Shown in pieces: positions 9,601-15,964 of a stretch of DNA of 64,000 bases; position 1 is the first letter of the stretch, and every line of letters begins with the position of its first letter. Under the pieces are notes generated by a model. That model ran no database searches. It was not told the origin of the DNA and worked only from the letters and a program-made list of their open reading frames with translations. Source of the stretch: SAR202 cluster bacterium bin16 (GTDB lineage: Bacteria > Chloroflexota > Dehalococcoidia > Lucifugimonadales > Australimonadaceae); the NCBI GenBank assembly GCA_002238425.1, contig MPMJ01000014.1:1-64000 (forward strand). Direction: 5' to 3'. A program made the position numbers and the translations under genes.

Positions 9601-12600
9601 GAGAGCGAGTTGTGGGGTTGGCATTCGGGACGTTCGGGTCCGAGGCCGTCACGCGAGAAGAGATGGTTGCGTCCGCGCCGCAGGGGTTCTCCGCAACGGA
9701 GCTTGCCACGATCCCGACGGCGTTCGTGTCGGCGGCGTTGTCGTTCGACCTGTCCGGGCTGCATCCCGGTGATCGGGTGCTCATCCACTCGGGCGCAGGA
9801 GGCGTAGGGCTGGCCGCCATACAACTGGCGCAGGCGGTGGGGGCCGAGGTGTTCGCGACCGCGAGCGCGCCGAAGCAGGCGTACCTGCGCTCGCTGGGTG
9901 TTCAGCACGTGTTCGACAGCCGCTCGACGAAGTTCGGGCAGGAGATCCTCGACGCCACGGGCGGCGAAGGCGTTCACGTCGTGGTGAACAGCCTCACGGG
10001 AGAGGGTTTCATCGACGCGAGCCTGTCGTGCCTCGCACAGGACGGGCGGTTCGTCGAACTGGCCCGGTTGGACATCCTGTCCGAGGAGGAGATGGCGGCG
10101 GTGCGGCCTGACGTCTCCTACGCCATCCTGATGCTGGACGTTCTGAAGGAGCATGACCCCGCGACACCCGGGAATGCCCTGCGACGCGTCATGCAGCAGC
10201 TGGCGGCGGGAGAGGTGACGCCGCTCGTCCATACCCGGTGGTCGATGACCGAAACCGGGCCTGCGATGAAGTTCATGCGGGCGGCACGGCACATCGGGAA
10301 GATCGTGCTGGCCAACTCTCCCGTCGAGAGCGGACGGCTTCGCGAGGACAGGACGTACCTCGTGACCGGCGGACTCGGCGGCATCGGATGCGCGCTGGCG
10401 GAGTGGCTCGCGGAGCGGGGCGCAGGCGCTATCGTGCTGAACGGACGCCGTCCTCCGGACCCGGAGGTTGCCGATGCCATCGACGCGTTACGGGGACGCG
10501 GCGGAACCGTCCAGGTGGAGATCGCGGACGTCACGGACGCGGAGGCGGTCGACCGGATGCTGGAGCGCATCGATGCGACGCTGCCGCCGCTGGCGGGCGT
10601 CATCCACAGCGTGGGCGTGCTGTCCGACGCGGCGCTGACGAACCAGAATTGGGAGCGGTTCGAGGATGTGCTTTGGCCGAAGGTGCTGGGAGCCTGGCAC
10701 CTGCACCGAGCGACCGCCGGGCGCGACCTCGACATGTTCGTCCTGTTCTCGAGCGTTGCGGGCGTACTGGGCAATCCGGGGCAGGCGAACCACGCCTCGG
10801 CCAACGCCTTCCTCGACCAACTCGCCGGTCACCGGCGCGCGCTGGGGCTCCCCGGCCAGACCATCGCGTGGGGCGCGTGGTCAGGACTGGGCGAGGCGGA
10901 GGAGCAACGGGAGCGCATCGCCCGGCAGTTGGAGGCGGCCGGGACTGGCTGGATCACCCCGGAGCAGGGGCTCAAGGCGTTCGACGAGGTGCTCAGGCAG
11001 GACATGACCACCGGGATGGCGGCGTCAGTGGACTGGCAGGTCTTTTCGGAGGGGCACGAGCAACGTCCGCCATTGTTGGAGGAGCTGCTGGCCACCTCCG
11101 AGGACAGCGCCGCCGAGGCGACTACCTCGCGGGGCGACGTGCTGACCGGCCTCTGGGATGCGTCGATAGCGGAGCGTGAGCAGATGCTGGCGTCGTTCCT
11201 GCAGCGGGAACTGCAGGCGGTGATGCGCCTGCCGACGCCACCGGCGGCATCGGTGGAGTTCTCCGAGTTGGGGATGGACTCGCTGATGGCGGTGGAGTTG
11301 CGCAACCGTGTGAACCGCGCATTCGCCGGAGAGTACGTGGCGCCGAACACCGTGGTGTTCGATTACCCGAGCGTCACGGCGCTCGCGCGCCACCTGGCCG
11401 GAGAACTCGGAGAGCCTGCCGAGGCGGCGCTCCCGGAACGGCGCGCGCCGGAAGTGCTGGTGCGGTCCGACGTGAGGGACGGCATCGCTATCGTTGGGAT
11501 GGCGTGCCGGTTCCCCGGCGCGGAGGACCTCTCGGCCTTCTGGCGTCAGTTGGAGGCGGGCGAGAGCGCGATCACAAACGGACGAGAGGGTTCCGGCAAC
11601 TGGTATGGCGCCGTAGGAGACCCTGCCGCGAAAGACACAACCTACCTGCGCGGAGCGTTCGTTAAGGACATCGATCTGTTCGACTCTCGGTTCTTCCGCA
11701 TCGCGCCGATCGAAGCCCGGATGATGGACCCGCAACAGCGGATGATGCTGGAGACAAGCTGGCAGGCGCTCGAGGACGCGGGCATCGACCCCGACCGGCT
11801 GCGGGGCAGCCGAACAGGTGTGTACGCGGGGGTCGGCGGCAGCGAGTACCGGGACCTCATCCAGACCAGCGGCAGGTTCAACAGCTACCTCGGCACCACC
11901 GGCAGCGTGACCGTTGGCCGGGTTGCGTTCGCGCTCGGCCTCGAGGGGCCCGCAATGCCGATGGACATGGCGTGCGCCTCGTCGCTCGCCGCAGTGCACC
12001 AGGCGGTCGCCGGCCTGCAGCGCGGCGAGGTGGACCTCGCTCTGGCGGGCGGGGTCAACGCGGTGCTGTCCACCTCGGTCACGAGGTTCATGGCGGACCT
12101 CGGCATGTTGTCGGCGGACGGCGAATGCAGGACGTTCGATGCAGCCGCGGACGGCTACGTGCGAGGCGAGGGCTGCGGCATCGTGGTGCTGAAGCGGTTG
12201 AGCGACGCCGAGGCCGACGGCGACCGGATATGGGGCGTCATCCGCGGATCGGCGGTAAACCAGAACGGCGCGAGCATGGGCCTGACGGTCCCCAAGGGTC
12301 CGGCACAGGAGCGCGTTATCGAGGAAGCACTCGCACGGGCGGGCGTCGAACCCTCGGAAGTGGACTACCTTGAAGCGCACGGGGTCGGGTCGAACCTGGG
12401 CGACCCCATAGAGGTGCGGGCCGCGGCAGCGGTGTACGGGAGGGGGCGCGAAGCAGACCGCCCGCTCCTCGTGGGATCGGTGAAGACGAACATCGGCCAC
12501 CTGGAGTCCGCAGCGGGGATCGCCGCCCTCATCAAGGCCGTGCTTGCGATGGAGCACGGCGTTATCCCGAAGCACCTGCACCTCGACAACCCGAACCCCA

Positions 12601-13826
12601 ACCTGGACTGGGAGCAACTCCCCGTACAGGTGACCACGGCGACGACCGACTGGCCGCCCGTCTCGGGCCGTCCGCCACGGGCGGGTGTGAGCGCGTTCGG
12701 GCTGTCGGGTACGAACTCGCACGTCGTCGTGGAGGGCTACGGCGAACCCGGGAGCGCCAAGGGAGAGAACGGCTGGCCTGCGGGGCCTTCGGTACCAGTT
12801 GCCGTTCCTGTGCCGGAGCCTGCCCCCGATGGAGCGATCGCCGGTCGGGGGGCACGGCTGCTGCCCCTGTCAGGAAAGACAGACCGCGCCCTCCGAGAGT
12901 TAGCGGCGCGCTATCTCTCGTGGCTCGACGAGCACCCCGAACAGTTCCCGCCCGATAGCGCCGCCAGCGATGAAGCGCTGTCCGACGCGGCCTGGACGGC
13001 GAGCGTAGGCCGCAGCCACTTCCCGTACCGAGCGGGCGTGGTCTTCCGTGATGTTGCATCGTTACGCGAGGGGCTGCGGGCGGTTGCGGAACGCGGGGAG
13101 GCACCCGATGAGCAGGAGCCGCAGGCCGCATCAAGGGTCGCGTTCGTCTACACCGGCGAGGGCAGCCGGCGGGTGGGAATGGGCAAGGCGCTGTACGAGA
13201 GCGAGCCGGTCTTCCGCGCAGTTCTGGACCGATGCGACGCAGCGCTGCGGGAGGTCCGCGGCGCGTCGCTGCTGGACGTGATGTTCGGCCGGCCCGGAGC
13301 GGCGGGTGACATCGACGATCCTGCGTGGTCGCAGCCGGTGATCTATGGACTGGAGTGCGCGCTGACGTCGCTCTGGTTGAGCGTGGGCGTGCGTCCGGAC
13401 GTGGTGGCATGGAACGGTAATGGCGAGATTTCAGCGTCGCAGGCCGCAGGCGTGTTCAGCCTCGAGGACGGCCTGCACTTCGCGGCAAGACACGGCGAGC
13501 TGGCGGCATCAGGCACGCAGAAGAGTCCCGAGGCGGCCTTCGACGGCATCACGCTTGTTTCGCCTTCCGTACCCTTGGTGAGCAGCCTTACGGAAGAGCC
13601 GGGGGCCAGTCTCGTTGTCGAGGTCGGCCCGCAAGCAGGCGGCGGGTTCGTGGAGACGGTTGCCAGAGCGTATGAGGCCGGGCTCTCGCTTTCGTTCCCG
13701 GGGTTGTTCGCGGGAGAGTCCCGACGGCGGGTCGCTCTGCCCGGCTACCCGTTCCAGCGCCGCCGTCACTGGATAGAGCCGCTGGAGCGGCTGATACCGG
13801 GCGCAGGTGGCCCTCAGCGTCTCTGA
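3696..13826 (+). CDS. Type I polyketide synthase: KS-AT-DH-cMT-ER-KR-ACP-KS-AT(degenerate)
   Basis: A 3,376-residue megasynthase. KS1 (about 20-450) has catalytic Cys194 in DTACSSS and both His motifs (EAHGTGT, KTNIGHLE). AT1 (about 605-900) has Ser694 in GHSLGE. DH (about 970-1270) has His1006 in HRVFGRVIAP and Asp1178 in HPVLLDGCFQ. A C-methyltransferase (about 1435-1680) shows VLEIGAGTG; ER (about 1890-2210) shows SGAGGVGLAA; KR (about 2215-2460) shows TGGLGGIG, but its catalytic Tyr is His2366. ACP (about 2490-2575) has Ser2529 in GMDSL. KS2 (about 2595-3020) keeps Cys2760. AT2 has WNGNGE in place of GHSLGE and lacks about 150 residues. This set of domains would build a reduced, methyl-branched chain, probably iteratively. 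GAGGGG precedes the ATG by 5 bases. No thioesterase is fused. Confidence 0.93.
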   Translation: MASEGKVDSSRLPSESVGGEPIAVVGMACRFPSATGLPAFWRQLEAGESAVIEGVPGSGVGRVGYLFPDAAVQAEACKFGAYIDGIDQFDAGFFRISPVEAQLLDPQQRLMLETSWRALEDAGIDPDTLKGSRTGVYAGISNNEYRGLILGVSDTADPATSLYTVTGTSFNTAIGRVAFALGLQGPAIAVDTACSSSLVAVHQAVVGLQRGEADLALAGGVHAILSGRLLELRANAGMLAPDGRCKTFDAAANGYVRGEGCGLLVLKRLSEAEADGDRIWGVIRGSALNQDGASQGLTVPSESAQEQVIEAALLRAGLEPWEVDYVEAHGTGTPVGDPIEMQATGTVYSRGREADHPLLVGSVKTNIGHLESAAGAASLIKVMLAMKHRVIPKHLNFRNPNPEIDWERMTVRVASETMEWPVVPDRPPRAGISGFGWSGTNAHVIVEGYGEPIAADAGNGLPAGPSVAIAVALPESGHPHPNLPPSRGKGPEVSTAEERELAARGTRLLPLSGKSRQALREQAERYVAWLNEHPERFPPDSTASGEALSDMAWTASVGRSHFPHRSGVVFRDAASLRERLREVAEDDEAPDGPEPRAASKVAFVYTGQGSQWVGMGEALYESETVFRAVLDRCERWVQEHRGASLVDVMFGRPGAAGDLNDPAWTQPATYALQCGLTALWSSLGVRPDVVMGHSLGEIAASQTAGVFSLEDGLRFAAARGELMASLPVAGAMAAVFASASHVTEALEEWNAATEGMGLSIAADNGAHQVVSGEAREVEQIVQRFEAEGLRVNRLRSSPGYHSVLVEPALDDLAAVIDGIAVAAPSIPLVSNVTGRLIEQGGVQDPAYWRRHARQPVAFRGCVETLAEMGVDAVVELGPHAVLGPMASLAWPETSAAPAVLSSLHRPPRDPAEPVQDSTGGFIEGVAAAYEAGIPFSFAGLFAGESRRRVALPGYPFQRQSYWVDEVRRRRVAARHPLLGTRHESPRGETSFESELFPADPAWLNDHRVFGRVIAPGALYGAMAASALASAQGSVAVEEMQLVTPLVLPEQDGEQGSGQEGRSVQMVLDAPDGTSPRGFEIFSRGEGEEGWTLHAQGRVASGAERQGRERVEVDQLKAGLSAEDLPAFYRARAETNINLGPSFRTLLGLWRGEGEAVGEIVLPEAVDGAGLPVHPVLLDGCFQVMAAARNREGLEDGATYLPFGWERLWLAERLPERVICHARMRESIRDAEQESAAAEPREVFAGDLRFYSPDGVELGGLSGYTVKRATRAAVLSGTEGVNDLLYEVIWRDKPLPQGMPSADFLPSPSAIAARSGPFSEYLVAEGVGAEERTALLTDLERLSWRYALAALEQLGWERKVGEAVDPEPLRERFGVSAEHTRLFRRLFELQARAGIVKAEGDGFVVVVGSDDSLPEAVPSDPEAFADGMASHYAHGAVEVGLFRRSAAALADVLVGKADPLTLLFSSGEPTAADLYMRAPVARAANRMLGDAVAALLEAFPDGRRLRVLEIGAGTGSATELVLPELPAGRFDYVYTDISAGFFAEAEGRFGGSEASIEYRVLDVEKDPVAQGFDAHGYDLVIASNVLHATRYLEETLAHCRDLLAPSGQLLALENLRGQGWLDLTFGQLDGWWRFADSYRPHHALASPAVWRQALGDAGFVEAEVLGVEASASAEPDRGVIMAQGPSEVMEPAGVWVLAGDGSGVAEQLAAELSARNQAVVLAGTQVEAEDRESWRALLERLPADVPLNGVVHLMALDGHGPDATADEFAQDVRHGAASALALVQGIADADVTPAKGLWLLTRGGQVLEKEHGGEIAGAALWGLGKVVAREAPHLQPRMLDLDPGAPPSLSDLVNELLYPDPETHIAYRRGYRQTARLVRAGSATERLTLSEDSAWLLEPDAGGALEGLEIGPFPARPLEPRDVRIAVEAAGLNFWDLFRALGLIDEGLLGGEFCGRVLEVGSDVTSVSVGERVVGLAFGTFGSEAVTREEMVASAPQGFSATELATIPTAFVSAALSFDLSGLHPGDRVLIHSGAGGVGLAAIQLAQAVGAEVFATASAPKQAYLRSLGVQHVFDSRSTKFGQEILDATGGEGVHVVVNSLTGEGFIDASLSCLAQDGRFVELARLDILSEEEMAAVRPDVSYAILMLDVLKEHDPATPGNALRRVMQQLAAGEVTPLVHTRWSMTETGPAMKFMRAARHIGKIVLANSPVESGRLREDRTYLVTGGLGGIGCALAEWLAERGAGAIVLNGRRPPDPEVADAIDALRGRGGTVQVEIADVTDAEAVDRMLERIDATLPPLAGVIHSVGVLSDAALTNQNWERFEDVLWPKVLGAWHLHRATAGRDLDMFVLFSSVAGVLGNPGQANHASANAFLDQLAGHRRALGLPGQTIAWGAWSGLGEAEEQRERIARQLEAAGTGWITPEQGLKAFDEVLRQDMTTGMAASVDWQVFSEGHEQRPPLLEELLATSEDSAAEATTSRGDVLTGLWDASIAEREQMLASFLQRELQAVMRLPTPPAASVEFSELGMDSLMAVELRNRVNRAFAGEYVAPNTVVFDYPSVTALARHLAGELGEPAEAALPERRAPEVLVRSDVRDGIAIVGMACRFPGAEDLSAFWRQLEAGESAITNGREGSGNWYGAVGDPAAKDTTYLRGAFVKDIDLFDSRFFRIAPIEARMMDPQQRMMLETSWQALEDAGIDPDRLRGSRTGVYAGVGGSEYRDLIQTSGRFNSYLGTTGSVTVGRVAFALGLEGPAMPMDMACASSLAAVHQAVAGLQRGEVDLALAGGVNAVLSTSVTRFMADLGMLSADGECRTFDAAADGYVRGEGCGIVVLKRLSDAEADGDRIWGVIRGSAVNQNGASMGLTVPKGPAQERVIEEALARAGVEPSEVDYLEAHGVGSNLGDPIEVRAAAAVYGRGREADRPLLVGSVKTNIGHLESAAGIAALIKAVLAMEHGVIPKHLHLDNPNPNLDWEQLPVQVTTATTDWPPVSGRPPRAGVSAFGLSGTNSHVVVEGYGEPGSAKGENGWPAGPSVPVAVPVPEPAPDGAIAGRGARLLPLSGKTDRALRELAARYLSWLDEHPEQFPPDSAASDEALSDAAWTASVGRSHFPYRAGVVFRDVASLREGLRAVAERGEAPDEQEPQAASRVAFVYTGEGSRRVGMGKALYESEPVFRAVLDRCDAALREVRGASLLDVMFGRPGAAGDIDDPAWSQPVIYGLECALTSLWLSVGVRPDVVAWNGNGEISASQAAGVFSLEDGLHFAARHGELAASGTQKSPEAAFDGITLVSPSVPLVSSLTEEPGASLVVEVGPQAGGGFVETVARAYEAGLSLSFPGLFAGESRRRVALPGYPFQRRRHWIEPLERLIPGAGGPQRL
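5133..5165. repeat. Dispersed hairpin repeat inside the PKS coding sequence
   Basis: This 33-bp unit matches the intergenic copy at 35205-35237 at 31 of 33 positions. Its core is CCTTCCCC-loop-GGGGAAGG. Here it is translated in frame as HPNLPPSRGKG (residues 480-490), within the KS1-AT1 linker. The paralogous linker in module 2 lacks this segment, which supports insertion into the coding sequence. Confidence 0.75.
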
Positions 13827-13855
13827 TTGACACAGGTATACCCCATTGCTAGGGT
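13827..13855 (+). promoter_or_regulatory. Sigma-70-type promoter for the ACP-PPTase-hydrolase genes
   Basis: A perfect -35 TTGACA (13827-13832) is separated by 17 bases from TAGGGT (13850-13855), a weaker -10. It begins right after the PKS stop codon (13824-13826) and lies about 50 bases before the ACP start, so the accessory genes may be transcribed independently of the PKS. Confidence 0.55.
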
Positions 13856-13903
13856 GTTTGAATACTGGGGCACATGCCCATGCACACAGGAGAGGAATTG
13901 CCC

Positions 13904-14146
13904 ATGGCCACGACCGAAGAACGTATCAGGAAGCTGGTCGACGAGAACCTTGAGATCGAAGGGCGGCCGCTGGGCCGTGGCCTCGACCTGAACGCCAGCC
14001 TGCGGGACGCCGGCGTCCCTTCGGCAGACTTCCTCGCCTTCACCAAGGTGGTGGCGGAAGAGTTCAACCTCACCTTCAGCCCTGAAGACTGCTCCCGGTT
14101 CGAAAACCTGGGGGACCTCGTAACGTTTCTGGACTCCCGGGGCTAG
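13904..14146 (+). CDS. Stand-alone acyl carrier protein
   Basis: An 80-residue carrier protein with the ACP fold pattern: helix 1 EERIRKLVDENL, then LNASLRDAGVPSADFLAF, where Ser is placed as the phosphopantetheine attachment site, and helix 3 FENLGDLVTFLDS. The usual DSL motif is replaced by PSADFL, so it belongs to a divergent carrier clade. The start is the ATG at 13904, with AGGAGAGG eight bases upstream; an upstream in-frame ATG at 13874 is less likely. It lies between the PKS and its putative activating transferase and may serve the C-terminal KS2, which has no ACP after it. Confidence 0.85.
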   Translation: MATTEERIRKLVDENLEIEGRPLGRGLDLNASLRDAGVPSADFLAFTKVVAEEFNLTFSPEDCSRFENLGDLVTFLDSRG

Positions 14147-14194
14147 TCCCTCGCGATTCAACGGCAGGCAGAGGCTCTCAGAAGAGATGCGGGC

Positions 14195-14944
14195 ATGGTG
14201 ATGATTGCCCAGAACTCTTCTGAGAGCCTTTCGTTTGTTCCGGGCCCCTGGTGGAGTCCGTTCGCCACAACAGCCGGCGTTCAGATTGTGCACGTCGCCC
14301 TGAGTCCCGATCCGGCCTGCGAGAGCGAGGCATACGGATGGCTGGACAAAGCGGAGCGGGGCGCGTGGGGGAAGTACCTGCCACGGCCACGCCGTCAGTT
14401 CACCCTCTGCCGCGCCGCACTGCGCGCCATCCTCTGCGAACGGTTCGACTGCCGGAACGACCAGCTTTCGTTCGGCGCAGGCCGTCACGGGAAGCCGTTC
14501 GCCATAGCCGGAGGAGCGCGTATCCCGTTCAATTTCAACGTCAGTCACAGCGGTGGCCACGGCCTGATCGCCCTGTCGGCGGCGGGACGGTTGGGGGTAG
14601 ACATCGAAGAACGCATCCCGAGACGCTACCTGAACGAACTGATAGAGGCAGTCATGGCGCCCGAAGAGCAGACGGAACTTGCCGCTCTTCCGGAGTCCGC
14701 TAAACTGCACCTGTTCTACCGCCTCTGGACGCTCAAGGAGGCGCTGATCAAGGCGCTGGGCACGGGGTTCTCCACCGATCCTTCCGGGTTCCAGGCGCCT
14801 CCCGCGATGCGCAGGGACGGCAGGTCCAGCGTATTCAGCTTTCCGAACCTGCCGTCTGTCGCCTGGATGCTGGAGGACATCGGGGACGAACGGTTCGCCG
14901 CCGCCCTCGCCTATGAGTTGGAGAGCCCCAAGATTGGCCGATAA
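14195..14944 (+). CDS. 4'-phosphopantetheinyl transferase, Sfp type
   Basis: A 249-residue enzyme that transfers the phosphopantetheine arm from CoA to a serine of carrier proteins. It has the Sfp-family motifs in order: GKPF, FNVSHSGGHGLIAL, LGVDIEE (Mg-binding Asp/Glu) and RLWTLKEALIKALG. Its place directly after the ACP makes it the likely activator of both the PKS ACP domain and the free ACP. The 3' end overlaps the next gene by 32 bases if that gene starts at 14913. The upstream leader contains a short TCTCAGAAGAG palindrome of unknown role. Confidence 0.92.
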   Translation: MVMIAQNSSESLSFVPGPWWSPFATTAGVQIVHVALSPDPACESEAYGWLDKAERGAWGKYLPRPRRQFTLCRAALRAILCERFDCRNDQLSFGAGRHGKPFAIAGGARIPFNFNVSHSGGHGLIALSAAGRLGVDIEERIPRRYLNELIEAVMAPEEQTELAALPESAKLHLFYRLWTLKEALIKALGTGFSTDPSGFQAPPAMRRDGRSSVFSFPNLPSVAWMLEDIGDERFAAALAYELESPKIGR

Positions 14945-15842
14945 TCCGCAACATCCCTGGAAGATCCCTGAGCCTGTCTCAGTCCATGAGATAGCGATGG
15001 CCGATCAGACGCGCGTCGTCCTCCGGCGGCACGGCAACCCCGACGGACCCCGGCTGGTGCTGAGCCACGGCAACGGCCTCGCCATAGATCTGTACTACCC
15101 CTTCTGGTCGCTGCTGACCGGCGACTTCGACGTCGTGGTCTACGACTTGAGGAACCATGGCTGGAACGCCATAACCGACCTGAAGGAGCACACCATCCCA
15201 ACGCTGATCGACGACCATGACCTCGTCATCGATGCGATCGACCGCCACCTGGGAGAGAAGCCGAAGATAGGGGTGTTTCACTCGCTCTCGTCCCTGGCTC
15301 CCCTGTTGTCGCCCACGGAAGGCAGCAGTTTCGAGGCGCTGATCCTGTTCGACCCTCCCCTGTGCAAGCCGGGCAAGAGCTACGAGGAGTTCGACTCTGC
15401 CGCCATCAAGACGGCGGCGGCGGCACGGCGGCGCTCGTACCGGTTCCGCAGCCGGGGAGACTTCGTCGAACTCTTGCAGATTTCGCCGAACTTCAGGCTC
15501 ACTGTCCCGGGGACACGCTATCTGATGGCCGAGACAACGCTGCGCGAGGAAACGGATGGCGAGGGATACGAACTGCGGTGCCCTCCCGAGTACGAGGCGC
15601 AGATCATCGACTACGCCAGGGTCTTCGCGGTTTCCGTGGATCTCACAGCGCTGCAGTGTCCGACGAAGGTCATAGGAGCAGACCCGACCCTTCCCTACTC
15701 CTACCTGCCGACGATGGACCTGAGCGATATGCTGAGCGTGGACTACGACTTCCTGCCCGACGCAACGCATCTCCTCCAACTGGAGCAGCCGGAGGAATGT
15801 GTGGCGAAGATGCGCCAGTTCATCGAATCCGTCTCGGGGTGA
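14913..15842 (+). CDS. Alpha/beta hydrolase, possible polyketide-releasing thioesterase
   Basis: A 309-residue alpha/beta-hydrolase. VLSHGNG is the oxyanion-hole turn, VVYDLRNHG a conserved strand, GVFHSLSSLAP the nucleophile elbow and DATHLLQLEQP carries the catalytic His. The elbow reads H-S-L-S-S instead of G-x-S-x-G, so the last glycine is serine. Since the PKS lacks a thioesterase, a hydrolytic or transfer role in product release is plausible but inferred. Start choice is uncertain: 14913 overlaps the PPTase, and 14997 gives a shorter protein lacking the probable first strand. Confidence 0.8.
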   Translation: MSWRAPRLADNPQHPWKIPEPVSVHEIAMADQTRVVLRRHGNPDGPRLVLSHGNGLAIDLYYPFWSLLTGDFDVVVYDLRNHGWNAITDLKEHTIPTLIDDHDLVIDAIDRHLGEKPKIGVFHSLSSLAPLLSPTEGSSFEALILFDPPLCKPGKSYEEFDSAAIKTAAAARRRSYRFRSRGDFVELLQISPNFRLTVPGTRYLMAETTLREETDGEGYELRCPPEYEAQIIDYARVFAVSVDLTALQCPTKVIGADPTLPYSYLPTMDLSDMLSVDYDFLPDATHLLQLEQPEECVAKMRQFIESVSG

Positions 15843-15910
15843 GGCAACGGCGCGCGCGCCGTGCAAGGTGTGACATCTGCCCCTTTCGCAGTTGAAGGCG
15901 CAGTTCCTAA

Positions 15911-15956
15911 CCTCTTTTGACCCGCCCGTGGCAAGCCATGCGGGCAGCAGAAGAGG
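15911..15956 (+). promoter_or_regulatory. Nested hairpin in the comM leader; right copy of the PKS-flanking repeat
   Basis: Bases 15919-15950 are the second copy of the 32-bp repeat at 3603-3634. Here it is enclosed by CCTCTT (15911-15916) and AAGAGG (15951-15956), giving an outer 6-bp stem, an inner CCCGC/GCGGG stem and a small TGG-CAAG-CCA tip. The 3' arm AAGAGG overlaps the Shine-Dalgarno region of comM, so the fold could mask its ribosome binding site. Confidence 0.5.
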
Positions 15957-15964
15957 TGAAAGGA

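Noticed and set aside
11025-12722. A 565-codon open frame antisense to the PKS
   Set aside because: High GC leaves the antisense strand open; composition is Arg/His/Gly-rich with no family similarity, while the plus strand carries clear KS motifs.
13131-13793. Frameshift as the explanation of the short AT2
   Set aside because: The frame is continuous and both ends match the AT1 module closely, so the loss is an in-frame deletion with substitutions.
3603-15950. Integrative element with integrase and att sites
   Set aside because: The flanking repeats are imperfect, no integrase or transposase gene lies inside, and no tRNA gene is at either end; only the repeats themselves are reported.
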